A stretch of DNA of 64,000 nt from CALACW01 sp963627915 (GTDB lineage: Bacteria; Bacillota; Clostridia; Oscillospirales; Acutalibacteraceae). A program made the translations under genes and the position numbers. The stretch is from contig CAVGCY010000033.1 in assembly GCA_963627915.1 (NCBI GenBank), forward strand, positions 1 to 64,000. Direction: 5' to 3'. Under the pieces are notes generated by a model that ran no database searches, was not told the DNA's origin, and saw only the letters and a program-made list of their open reading frames with translations. Within the stretch, counting starts at the first letter, position 1; each line of letters opens with the position of its first letter. Below are positions 45,173 through 54,067 of this stretch, one piece after another.

Positions 45173-47479
45173 TTACTTATTTAATTCAAGTATATATTCG
45201 CCGTTTTTCAGAGGCAAATAATTTCCCCCATTGTCCTCAAACGAATATTCGCCGGGAATTATTATTTCGCCGCAAACGCCGTCGGATGCATTTACCGAAA
45301 GAACGATTTTGTCATTTTTTCTTTTCCAATTGACGTATATGTTTCCGCCGGCTGTTTTATATTTACCCTCGGCATATTCAAGAGAGTCGATAAAACAAGG
45401 AGATACTTTAACAAACGACGGATTATTCCTGTACGGATTTACTTTTATTCCTGCGCAGTATTCGATAAACCATGCTGATATATCGCCGAACATATGATGA
45501 TTCTGTGAATTCGGGCGATCCGTTTCTCTTAAAAAGTCCTCCGGAAGAGCCGTTAATCCTCTCTCGACAAAATTTCCGTATGACGGATAATCACGGCGGG
45601 TTATCATTTTAAACGCAAGAGACGAATAACCGAAATCGGAAAGGACTCTGAACAATACTCTCATACCGAGAATACCTGCGTCAACATGACAGGCGTTGTA
45701 ATTTATAATGTCAACCAGACGTTTTACGGCCTGAGTTTTTTCCGAATCATCAAAAACATTGTAATATACCGCCATAGCCTGCGATGTCTGACATGAGCCT
45801 GCCGCAGTCATAGTATTAAAATCTATAAGATATTTTCTGACGGAAAAACGAATCGAATCATAAAGCATATCGCAGTATTCTTTTTCTTCGTTCTTTCCGA
45901 GCACGCCGAAAATGTAAGAAGCCTTTTCAAGTATACTCATACACGTTACGCTGTCTGTAAATTCAAGAGGCGACTTTACCTTGGTGACGGGACACCAGTC
46001 GCCGAGCCCTATTTCAATGAGCCCCCGTTCATTACGTCGGGATGAAACATACGCGCAGTATCTGAAAATCGAACAGGCGTTATCCTCAAGAATCTGCCGA
46101 TCTCCTCTTAAAATGTATGAAAAATACGGTATATACGTAAGCACGCAATCCCATGCGGGACCGTTTCCCCATTCAAATCCCCATCCCGCCGTCGGAACTA
46201 TTCCCGGCAGAGCGCCGTCAAAACGCTGAGCTGCTCTGATATTGTTAAGCCACTCTTTATAGCTGTTCACCGCGTCAAGATTCATTAAAATATGCTCACA
46301 CGAAAGAGCCGCGTCTCCCGTCCAGCCGTTTTTTTCTCTGTGGGGACAATCGGTCGGGAAATAATAAAAGTTTGACGAATCCGAATTTCTCGTCATTTTC
46401 TGCAATGCGTTTGCTGTTTCATCAGAGCAGTTAAAGCTTCCAAGTTCTTCCAAATCGGAATTATATATAATAAATTCAAGCAGATCTTCGTTTGCTTCAT
46501 CCTCTGTTATGCCGAGAACGACGCAGTATCTGAATCCGTGATATGTGAACACGGGTTCAAATTCTTCCTTACCTTCACCTTTTAAAATATAAATATCCCT
46601 TTGTGAATATCCGTCGGGGCAGAAACAGATATTACTTGTATCGGGTTCGCCGTCAGGCGCATAATATTCGCCGAATTGCAAATCAATCTGCCGTCCGCGT
46701 TCGCCGCTGATTTTAAGTTTAACCGTTCCCGCCGCATTGACGCCGAAATCGTAAAGATATCCTTCATGAGCCTTTGAGGGAAAATCCTTGTAATTATTTG
46801 TAACGTCGCCTCTCGAATGATAGTCCTTTAAAACACATTTTCTGATTTTTACAGGCTTAACAACTCTTTGAGGCTTTATTGCTTCAGCATTACAAAGTTT
46901 CTTTTCGCCTCTTACCGGCATAGCGGACAATGCGTTTTTCCATTTTGAATCGTCAAAATCAATTTCAGCCCAGCTGTCAATCTCTTTCCTTGCGTCATAA
47001 AAGCACCCGCATCTCAAATCGTCGAATATAACCGGAGATTCGGCTGTTTTTACATTTTCGTCTGCTTCCTCGACAGTATGCGAACCGTCCTCATACTCGG
47101 CTTCTACAGAAAATGCCGTCAGAGGTGCGCTTCTGTACAGAGCCTTATCCAAATCCCATATTCCGCCGCCGATACAGTTAAGCATGCCGTTGCCGAGATG
47201 AACACCCAAAACGTTTATTCCGTCGGATACGAGAGACGTTATGTCGTATTCGTCATAATAAACGATATCGTCAGGATTGGAAATATATGGGGCAAGAATA
47301 CCCTTTGTGATTTTTCCGCCGTTTATATATGCGTCATAAAAACCGAGCCCGGTTATGGTTAATACGCATCTTTTTAAACCTTTTTTTATTTCAAAATTCT
47401 TTCTGAAATACGGTGCGGGTACAAAGTGAGTATATGTCGAATAATCACTCGACGCTTTTATAAATTTATTTGAAAACAT
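45173..47479 (-). CDS. Alpha-L-rhamnosidase (GH78)
   Basis: 768 residues. Beta-sandwich domains at the N-terminus (GLGFYDAYINGGK, LAPYISNPDD..YYDEYD) precede an (alpha/alpha)6 barrel with the GH78 signature DCPHREKNGWTGDA, which contains catalytic acidic residues, and GLGDWCP. A C-terminal beta domain closes the protein. No signal peptide is visible, so it probably acts in the cytoplasm on rhamnosylated oligosaccharides or flavonoid glycosides taken up by the cell. It follows the GH5 gene, separated by a terminator hairpin. Confidence 0.88.
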   Translation of the reverse strand: MFSNKFIKASSDYSTYTHFVPAPYFRKNFEIKKGLKRCVLTITGLGFYDAYINGGKITKGILAPYISNPDDIVYYDEYDITSLVSDGINVLGVHLGNGMLNCIGGGIWDLDKALYRSAPLTAFSVEAEYEDGSHTVEEADENVKTAESPVIFDDLRCGCFYDARKEIDSWAEIDFDDSKWKNALSAMPVRGEKKLCNAEAIKPQRVVKPVKIRKCVLKDYHSRGDVTNNYKDFPSKAHEGYLYDFGVNAAGTVKLKISGERGRQIDLQFGEYYAPDGEPDTSNICFCPDGYSQRDIYILKGEGKEEFEPVFTYHGFRYCVVLGITEDEANEDLLEFIIYNSDLEELGSFNCSDETANALQKMTRNSDSSNFYYFPTDCPHREKNGWTGDAALSCEHILMNLDAVNSYKEWLNNIRAAQRFDGALPGIVPTAGWGFEWGNGPAWDCVLTYIPYFSYILRGDRQILEDNACSIFRYCAYVSSRRNERGLIEIGLGDWCPVTKVKSPLEFTDSVTCMSILEKASYIFGVLGKNEEKEYCDMLYDSIRFSVRKYLIDFNTMTAAGSCQTSQAMAVYYNVFDDSEKTQAVKRLVDIINYNACHVDAGILGMRVLFRVLSDFGYSSLAFKMITRRDYPSYGNFVERGLTALPEDFLRETDRPNSQNHHMFGDISAWFIEYCAGIKVNPYRNNPSFVKVSPCFIDSLEYAEGKYKTAGGNIYVNWKRKNDKIVLSVNASDGVCGEIIIPGEYSFEDNGGNYLPLKNGEYILELNK

Positions 47480-47492
47480 AGATTATCCTTTC

Positions 47493-47530
47493 AAAAAAAG
47501 CAGGGCTGTCTGTTTAGGACGAAGCCCCGC
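47493..47530 (-). terminator. Terminator/attenuator between GH5 and GH78 genes
   Basis: Minus-strand GCGGGGCT / AGCCCTGC stem (one G-T pair) followed by seven T. It stands only 13 bases before the GH78 start codon, so read-through from the GH5 gene would be partial. Confidence 0.7.
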
Positions 47531-47545
47531 GTAAATAGGTCTGTA

Positions 47546-49045
47546 TTATTTGTTTATAAAGTCTATCATACTCAAAATCATTTTGAAAAAGTCGATAACT
47601 CTTAACATAAACGATCTAATCTTATTGACCGTATTTCCGGTATCATAACCGATATTTCCGTGATAATCCCCATTGTAAACGATTTCGTCAAATATAGCGT
47701 TCTCAACGTTTTCCTGCGTGTTATACGGCGCCTCGGCAAAATTTGCGTTCGGGAGATATTTCTTCGCAATGCCGTAGAGCCCGGCACGCGAAAAGTTACC
47801 GCTGTTTGTCTGCATAGCTTCTCCCCACTTCTGAGCAATAGTCTCATACGAATCGGTTTCCGCATTAACGGTCAAATCTGCGTTCGAGGAGCCGTAAACA
47901 AACCAATCCGACCGTTTAGCCCATGAGTTATAACCCTTATATGTCCAAAGAGTCCAGCTTAAATTGTTGGAATCATAAGCATTTATGGCAAAATCAAGAG
48001 AGACGTTATCGCCTACGGGATGAAATTCACCCGCATACTGAGGTACGTTATATCCCATACGCCAGCCGGCTGTTATCCTGTTCGTATAGTCACGCTCGTT
48101 ATCGTCATACTGATGATACTGATAGACAACGCCTTTCCAATTATAATTATAGATATTTTTTGTAGGATTGGGAAGCTTATCTATCGACCATGTTCCTATC
48201 ATAGTTATAATTCTTGCGAGATCCTTGTCTCTTATCTCTTTATAAGCCATATCATAGAATTCCCATATATAACTGTGAATTCTTTTTATAACCGGAACGT
48301 CGCACATCGGTTCATTAAGCAAATCAAACATAGCAATCGCCGGGTCGCCCGCAAAACGTTCGGCAATAACGCCCCAAAGCTCAGCAGCCTGCTGACGGTA
48401 GCGTTTACCCGTGTCATTCTGATCAAAGAAATGATAGCTCTTGCCGTTGTTGTTTCCGCTGCCGCAGTGATCTGTATAACCCTGACAACCGTTTGCTCCA
48501 TGCAGATCAAGAATTGCATAAAGACCGTACTTACGGCACATATCGACAGCCCATTCAAGTCTTGAAAGATCTATCTCACCATTCTCATCCAAAATCCACG
48601 TACCGTTATCGTCAGACTGAAAATTTCTGTACCAGAAAGGTATTCTTACGCAGTTAAAGCCCATATCAGCAATATTCTGAAAATCAGTCTCTGTAATCCA
48701 GTTATCCTGATATATATTGTAAAGCTCTCTTGTCTTTTCCGCACCGAAACGGCTTTCAAGAATACCGATTGTATAAAGGTCGCCTTTTTTGTCGTTGCTT
48801 ATCGGACAGAACCAGTCCTCCATTATAAGCCATCCGCCGAGATTAAGACCTCGAAGTCTTATCTCCTCGCCCCGTCTGTTATAGAGCTTTTCTCCGTCAA
48901 CGTAAAGTGCGTCCGAAAGAGTTATCGAATTATATGACTGAGTACCGTTTTCATCTTTATACGCAAAAACAAAAGGCGCTAATGACGTAATCAGCATTAA
49001 AATTACAAGAAATAAAGCAAAAATTTTAACGGAAAATTTTTTCAT
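47546..49045 (-). CDS. Secreted GH5 glycoside hydrolase (glucanase/glucosidase-like)
   Basis: 499 residues with a signal peptide (cleavage likely after FVFA, about 28). The GH5 barrel has GLNLGGWL, RIPFWYR, LDLHGANG, the acid/base Glu245 in LLNEP and the nucleophile Glu340 in YAGEFHP. GLNLGGWL(I)xED and the spacing resemble exo-1,3-beta-glucanase-like GH5 members rather than endocellulases, but specificity is not certain. After the catalytic domain, the last 25 residues form a hydrophobic aromatic helix (FMLRVIDFFKMILSMIDFI) that may hold it on the membrane or envelope. No carbohydrate-binding module or dockerin. Confidence 0.82.
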   Translation of the reverse strand: MKKFSVKIFALFLVILMLITSLAPFVFAYKDENGTQSYNSITLSDALYVDGEKLYNRRGEEIRLRGLNLGGWLIMEDWFCPISNDKKGDLYTIGILESRFGAEKTRELYNIYQDNWITETDFQNIADMGFNCVRIPFWYRNFQSDDNGTWILDENGEIDLSRLEWAVDMCRKYGLYAILDLHGANGCQGYTDHCGSGNNNGKSYHFFDQNDTGKRYRQQAAELWGVIAERFAGDPAIAMFDLLNEPMCDVPVIKRIHSYIWEFYDMAYKEIRDKDLARIITMIGTWSIDKLPNPTKNIYNYNWKGVVYQYHQYDDNERDYTNRITAGWRMGYNVPQYAGEFHPVGDNVSLDFAINAYDSNNLSWTLWTYKGYNSWAKRSDWFVYGSSNADLTVNAETDSYETIAQKWGEAMQTNSGNFSRAGLYGIAKKYLPNANFAEAPYNTQENVENAIFDEIVYNGDYHGNIGYDTGNTVNKIRSFMLRVIDFFKMILSMIDFINK

Positions 49046-49063
49046 CGGTATTTTCCTTTCTCA

Positions 49064-49100
49064 AAAAATACACATACGGCGGCAATCGAAACGGCCGCCG
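49064..49100 (-). terminator. Terminator of ileS
   Basis: Minus-strand CGGCGGC / GCCGCCG stem with a 10-base loop; a TTTTTT run follows after eight bases. Confidence 0.6.
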
Positions 49101-49114
49101 CATACATTGAATTG

Positions 49115-52100
49115 TCAAACTACTTTTACGCCTATAACGGCTTTTTCACCGTTGATATTCCACTCGGCCGTATTACCCTCGGCTTCGCCAACCTCGACGC
49201 TGTCTGCAAGAACATCCCCGGCAATATCAGCCTTATGAGAGGCAACTATTTTATTGAGTTTATCGCTGCCGTCAATCGTAAGAGCGATATGGTCGGTTAC
49301 ATTGAAATCCGCGTCTTTGCGCATTGTCTGAACCTTGCTGATAATTTCGCGGACAAATCCCTCGTTAATAAGCTCCTCTGAAAGAACAGTGTCAAGAGCA
49401 ACGGTAACGCCGTAATCGGTAAGAGTAAACAAACCGTCCTTTTGCTTTGTCTCAATAAGAAGATCGTCCTCAGTAAGCTCGATATTTTCGCCGATATCAA
49501 CAACTATCTTACCGTCCGCTTTAAGCTGAGCGTAAGCCTTTGAACCGTCGAGCGAAGCAAGAGCGTTTTTGATTGCGCCGAGCTTTGCACCGTGCTTAGG
49601 TCCTAAAGTCTTCATCTGAGGCTTGAAAATATAATCGGTAAGAGCGGAGGTGTCGTCAACAAATTCAACGCTCTTTACGTTAAGCTCGTCCTCGATAATA
49701 TCTATATAAAGCTCGTCAAGCTTCTTGTCGGCTTTTACAAACATTTTTGCAAGAGGCTGACGGTTCTTGATATTCGCTCCGTTTCTTGCGGCTCTGCCAA
49801 GACCAACTACCGAAAGCACCTCCTCCATGTCACGCTCAAGGTCTTTATTAATATAATCGTTATTAACTTCGGGGAACGAGCAGAGATGTATGCTCTCCGG
49901 CGCATCCTCATCAACCGAACGAACAAGATTCTGATATATCTCCTCTGTCATAAACGGAATCATGGGGGCCGCAGCCTTTGAAACTGTTACAAGAGCCGTA
50001 TAAAGCGTCATATAAGCGTTAATCTTATCCTGCTCCATGCCCTGTTTCCAAAAACGCTCTCTGCCTCTGCGAACATACCAGTTGCTCATCTCGTCCACAA
50101 AATCCTGCAGCGCCTTTGCCGCCTCGGGAATTTTATAATCGTTAAGATTTGAATCTACCTCGCCGACCATGGAATTAAGCTTTGAAAGAAGCCACTTGTC
50201 CATAACGGAGAGTTTTTCATATTCAAGCTTAAAATTATTGGGGTCAAAATTATCTATATTCGCATACAGGACAAAGAAAGCGTAAGTATTCCATAATGTC
50301 CCCATAAATTTACGCTGTCCCTCGGTAACGGCTTTTCCGTAAAATCTGTTGGGAAGCCAGGGAGCTGAATTTGTATAGAAATACCAACGTATTGCGTCTG
50401 CTCCGTATGTCTGAAGAGCTTCAAACGGGTCGACCGCATTACCCTTTGATTTTGACATCTTCTGTCCGTTTTCATCCTGAACGTGTCCGAGAACTATAAC
50501 GTTTTTAAACGGCGCTTTGTCAAATATAAGAGTTGATACGGCAAGAAGAGAATAGAACCATCCTCTTGTCTGGTCAACAGCCTCCGAAATAAAATCTGCG
50601 GGGAACTGCGATTTAAACAGCTCCTCATTCTCAAAAGGATAATGATGCTGCGCAAAAGGCATCGAACCGGAATCAAACCAGCAGTCTATAACCTCGGGAA
50701 CGCGTTTCATTTCGCCGCCGCACTCCGGGCATTTAAGCGTTACTGCGTCGATATACGGTCTATGAAGCTCGATATCGTCAGGGCAGTTATCGGACATCGA
50801 TTTTAATTCATCAACAGAGCCTACCGAATGTCTGTGTCCGCAGCCGCGGCATTCCCAAATATTAAGAGGAGTACCCCAGTAACGGTTACGGCTGATTGCC
50901 CAGTCCTGTACGTTTACAAGCCAGTCGCCGAATCTGCCTTTGCCTATACTCTCGGGAATCCAATTAATGGTATTATTATTTTTAATAAGATTATCCCTGA
51001 CAGCGGTCATCTGAATATACCACGACTCTCTTGCATAGTAAATAAGCGGAGTGTCGCATCTCCAGCAAAACGGATAGTCATGCTCAAATTTCGGAGCCGA
51101 GAAAAGAAGCCCCTCCTTATCAAGGTCTTTCAAAACCTCCGGGTCGGCGTCCTTAACAAACAATCCCGCATAGGGAGTTTCCTCAGTCATATTGCCTTTT
51201 CCGTCAACGAACTGTACAAACGGAAGGTCGTATTTTCTGCCGACTCTCGCGTCGTCCTCACCGAATGCCGGCGCGCAATGGACGATACCTGTACCGTCCG
51301 TCATGGTAACATAACTGTCGCACATGATAAAGAACGCTTTTTTCTTCTGCTCCTGCGCCTTTTCGTAAGCGCATTCATAAAGAGGCTCATACTCTCTGTA
51401 TTCAAGATCCCTTCCCTTGAATTTTTCAAGAATTTCATACGCGCTGCGTCCTTCTTCGGCAAGAGGAGCAAGAACTTTATCAAGCAGCGCAACAGCCATG
51501 TAATAAACTTTTCCGTCGCATGCCTTCACTTTTGCGTATTCATCGTCGGGGTTTACGCACAGCGCAACATTTGAGGGAAGAGTCCAAGGCGTAGTCGTCC
51601 ATGCAAGAAAATAGGCGTCCTCATCCTTAACCTTGAAACGAACGACAGCCGAACGTTCCTTAACGGCTTTATACCCCTGAGCAACCTCGTGAGAAGACAG
51701 CGGCGTTCCGCAGCGGGGACAGTAAGGAACTATCTTAAATCCCTTATAAATAAGACCCTTTTCATATATCTTTTTAAGAGCCCACCATTCGGACTCGATA
51801 TATGAATTATGATATGTTACGTATGGATTCTCCATATCCGCCCAGAATCCGACGGTAAATGAAAAATCCTCCCACATTTTTTTATATTTCCAGACATTTT
51901 CCTTGCACATCTCAATAAAAGGCTCAAGACCGTACTCCTCGATCTGTTCCTTTCCGTCAAGACCGAGCTGTTTTTCAACCTCAAGCTCTACGGGCAGTCC
52001 GTGAGTATCCCAGCCAGCCTTACGGGGAACCTGATATCCCTTCATTGTGCGGTAACGCGGAATCATATCCTTGATAACACGCGTCAGAACATGTCCGATA

Positions 52101-52258
52101 TGCGGTTTTCCGTTAGCCGTAGGCGGTCCGTCGTAAAATATATACGGAGTACCTTTTTTTGCGGTTGTTTTCTCAAAAATTTCGTTGTCTTTCCAAAACT
52201 TCTCTATCTCCTTTTCACGCTGAACGAAATTCAGCTCGGCAGAGACTTTTTTGTACAT
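49115..52258 (-). CDS. ileS: Isoleucyl-tRNA synthetase, type 2-like
   Basis: 1047 residues from the ATG at 52258 with AAAGGAGC upstream. The frame stays open 66 codons further, but that segment is the T-box leader, not protein. Catalytic motifs are PHIGHVL (HIGH) and GQKMSKSKGN (KMSKS); the editing domain and a C-terminal zinc-binding region follow. Length above 1000 residues and GWDTHGLPVE match the type 2 (eukaryote-like) enzymes, which are often insensitive to mupirocin. It charges tRNA-Ile. Confidence 0.95.
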   Translation of the reverse strand: MYKKVSAELNFVQREKEIEKFWKDNEIFEKTTAKKGTPYIFYDGPPTANGKPHIGHVLTRVIKDMIPRYRTMKGYQVPRKAGWDTHGLPVELEVEKQLGLDGKEQIEEYGLEPFIEMCKENVWKYKKMWEDFSFTVGFWADMENPYVTYHNSYIESEWWALKKIYEKGLIYKGFKIVPYCPRCGTPLSSHEVAQGYKAVKERSAVVRFKVKDEDAYFLAWTTTPWTLPSNVALCVNPDDEYAKVKACDGKVYYMAVALLDKVLAPLAEEGRSAYEILEKFKGRDLEYREYEPLYECAYEKAQEQKKKAFFIMCDSYVTMTDGTGIVHCAPAFGEDDARVGRKYDLPFVQFVDGKGNMTEETPYAGLFVKDADPEVLKDLDKEGLLFSAPKFEHDYPFCWRCDTPLIYYARESWYIQMTAVRDNLIKNNNTINWIPESIGKGRFGDWLVNVQDWAISRNRYWGTPLNIWECRGCGHRHSVGSVDELKSMSDNCPDDIELHRPYIDAVTLKCPECGGEMKRVPEVIDCWFDSGSMPFAQHHYPFENEELFKSQFPADFISEAVDQTRGWFYSLLAVSTLIFDKAPFKNVIVLGHVQDENGQKMSKSKGNAVDPFEALQTYGADAIRWYFYTNSAPWLPNRFYGKAVTEGQRKFMGTLWNTYAFFVLYANIDNFDPNNFKLEYEKLSVMDKWLLSKLNSMVGEVDSNLNDYKIPEAAKALQDFVDEMSNWYVRRGRERFWKQGMEQDKINAYMTLYTALVTVSKAAAPMIPFMTEEIYQNLVRSVDEDAPESIHLCSFPEVNNDYINKDLERDMEEVLSVVGLGRAARNGANIKNRQPLAKMFVKADKKLDELYIDIIEDELNVKSVEFVDDTSALTDYIFKPQMKTLGPKHGAKLGAIKNALASLDGSKAYAQLKADGKIVVDIGENIELTEDDLLIETKQKDGLFTLTDYGVTVALDTVLSEELINEGFVREIISKVQTMRKDADFNVTDHIALTIDGSDKLNKIVASHKADIAGDVLADSVEVGEAEGNTAEWNINGEKAVIGVKVV

Positions 52259-52292
52259 AATTACAGCTCCTTTAAAACGGCGGAACTTTAAC

Positions 52293-52534
52293 AAAAAAAG
52301 CTTTGCCCCGTATAAGTCAGGACAAAGCAAGCTTTGTTTATACCACCGAACATACAAATATATGCGTTCCCGTAACGGGGGAATACCGGCTATGCTTAAT
52401 CGAAAAAATTCTTTCGGCACGCGGCTCGGGAGTGATACACGCATACGGTTACTCACGCCGCGCTCTCACCGTCCGCGGCTCGCTTTGCTTTTTACCGAAA
52501 TGCGACTGTCTCCGTCACAGCCTTTACTATATCA
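52293..52534 (-). promoter_or_regulatory. T-box riboswitch controlling ileS (isoleucine specifier)
   Basis: Stem I is recognisable: GGAG / CTCC below, CGCAT / ATGCG above, and between them a 3'-side loop TGTATCA carrying the specifier AUC (52434-52436), an Ile codon. The distal stem I arm holds GCGAGCCGCGGACGGTGAG-type sequence. The antiterminator bulge GGTGGTA lies at about 52341-52350. The terminator GCTTTGTCC / GGGGCAAAGC plus seven T is at 52293-52330. Uncharged tRNA-Ile would stabilise the antiterminator and switch ileS on. Confidence 0.88.
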
Positions 52535-52540
52535 ATAGTG

Positions 52541-52569
52541 ATTCTACCACAGTAAAAAAGCGTTGTCAA
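52541..52569 (-). promoter_or_regulatory. Promoter of the ileS T-box transcript
   Basis: Minus-strand TTGACA, 17-base spacer, TAGAAT. Confidence 0.8.
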
Positions 52570-52591
52570 GTAAACGAAGTATTATTTCTTT

Positions 52592-53701
52592 TTATTTGTT
52601 CTTTAATTTGCAGAGTTTATAAATTCCGCCGATTCCCAATACTGCCGATGCACAAATCGATGCTCTTTTCAGAACAAACGGAACGGCCGTCGAAACGGAT
52701 GACGGCGAATGAGTATAAACATACTCCGTAACGGGACGCTTAAGATTTGATGTAAACAGTTCCTTTGCACTAAGAATATGAGTCGAATACGAACCGGGAT
52801 TACGTTCTTCGATATCAAAAATTCTGACTCCCCTTTTCATACCCGGACCGTATGTATTAAATCCGCACCCCTGAGTATATCCCAAATCAATTCCGCAGTA
52901 ATTTACGACGAACGAATTATTATGGTCGTGTCCGAAATAAAGTCCGAGAACGTCGCCCTTTTCTTTAAGTGCGGACAAAAATCCGTCGTCAAATTCTATC
53001 GAAGCAAAATTCTCACCCATAAACATGCCCTTTTCATACAGAGAATCGTTAAGTCTGTAATAATTCCTATTAAATTCTCCCGCTCCCCTGAAAGCACGTT
53101 TATCGCGTCTGTCCGATATCTTCGCCGTTTTGTAAATTTCAATCGGCGGAATATGGCAGAACGCAAGCGAGGGCAAGGCATTTTTATTAAAATCTCTTGC
53201 TCTTCTGTATTCGTCCAGTTGTTCGACGCTTACTCCGTCATACTTGCCGGTGTCAAAAATATATACATTAAATAACGGCGTTGAGCCGTCATGCGAGTAA
53301 ATCGTTTCATAAGAAAACGGTGAATATCCGCCGATTGAATTTGAATTATTAAGACAAAGACCGCCGGCTTTGTATACCATAAACTGGAAATCAGCGGAAC
53401 ATTTTTTTGAAATATCATGGTTTCCGAACGTGAACAAAAACCTGACGTTCCTTTTTATGAGCGGTTCAAGAACGTTTTCTACGGTAGTTTTTGTTTTATT
53501 TTGAACATCGCCCGAAACCATCGATATTCCGTATCCCTTTATCTGGTCGCCTGTAAAAACGACGAGATCGGGCTTCGCGCATTCCAACGCCCTGTCAATC
53601 AGGTTTATCGTATCGGGATTCGTCATGCATATCTCCTGAGCGTCGGCTATCTGCATTATACGAAAATGTCCGCTGTCGGAAAAAAAGAGTTTATTATCCA
53701 T
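52592..53701 (-). CDS. Metallophosphoesterase with C-terminal membrane segment
   Basis: 369 residues from the ATG at 53701 (weak GGTGAT upstream); the frame continues 44 codons into the repeat element but without coding character. Metal-binding motifs: IADAQE (Asp), FTGDQ, FGNHDIS, FCHIPP and FGHDHNN. It is a paralogue of the secreted protein at 14916-16055, yet has no signal peptide; instead residues about 335-365 are hydrophobic (AVPFVLKRASICASAVLGIGG), suggesting a C-terminal anchor. Whether the catalytic domain faces in or out cannot be told. Substrate unknown. Confidence 0.75.
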   Translation of the reverse strand: MDNKLFFSDSGHFRIMQIADAQEICMTNPDTINLIDRALECAKPDLVVFTGDQIKGYGISMVSGDVQNKTKTTVENVLEPLIKRNVRFLFTFGNHDISKKCSADFQFMVYKAGGLCLNNSNSIGGYSPFSYETIYSHDGSTPLFNVYIFDTGKYDGVSVEQLDEYRRARDFNKNALPSLAFCHIPPIEIYKTAKISDRRDKRAFRGAGEFNRNYYRLNDSLYEKGMFMGENFASIEFDDGFLSALKEKGDVLGLYFGHDHNNSFVVNYCGIDLGYTQGCGFNTYGPGMKRGVRIFDIEERNPGSYSTHILSAKELFTSNLKRPVTEYVYTHSPSSVSTAVPFVLKRASICASAVLGIGGIYKLCKLKNK

Positions 53702-53720
53702 TAATATCACCGCTGTTATT

Positions 53721-54067
53721 ATAGCAAAAGAGGGTCGAACTCCATAAGCCCAAAAACGCACCGTCTCACGCCTCTGGGAACTGTTTTTCCCTTGAAATAC
53801 GTCAGTATTCCTGCGGGAAAGAACCGTTCCCATAGACGCAATCCGCTGTATTTTGGGTGCGGGGCAGTTTTAAATCGGAGCAACACACTGCTTTGCTTGC
53901 AAGGAGCAGTGCGTGCGAACGATTGCAACAGCAGTTATATCAATCATATTTTCGTTTCGGCAAGGCAAAGGAACGCAGGAAGCCTAACGGCTTTCAAGTT
54001 TCTTTAACGCAGTCGAAGCGGAAAGAGGGTGGATATAAACCTTATGGGTTCGGCTCTCTTTTGCTAT
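53721..54067. mobile_element. MITE-like non-autonomous element (347 bp)
   Basis: Bounded by imperfect terminal inverted repeats: 53721-53748 and 54041-54067 share ATAGCAAAAGAG then xGxCGAAC and CCATAAG, with two substitutions and one indel. If the repeat proper begins at GCAAAAG, both ends are flanked by TA. Inside are two large hairpins: GGGAACTGTTTTTCCC / GGGAAAGAACCGTTCCC (53776-53832, two mismatches) and ACACTGCT / AGCAGTGCGT (about 53882-53916), plus AAGCC-TAAC-GGCTT near 53980. No reading frame looks coding. The right end supplies the stop codon of the lipoprotein gene. Confidence 0.65.

Noticed and set aside
52259..52456. N-terminal extension of IleS by 66 codons
   Set aside because: The sequence folds as a T-box with terminator; the true start at 52258 has AAAGGAGC and the normal IleS N-terminus.
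53702..53928. Minus-strand reading frames inside the repeat element, including an extension of the phosphoesterase and a 69-codon ORF
   Set aside because: The sequence is dominated by hairpins and inverted repeats; the predicted peptides are Arg/Phe/Cys-rich without family features or ribosome-binding sites.
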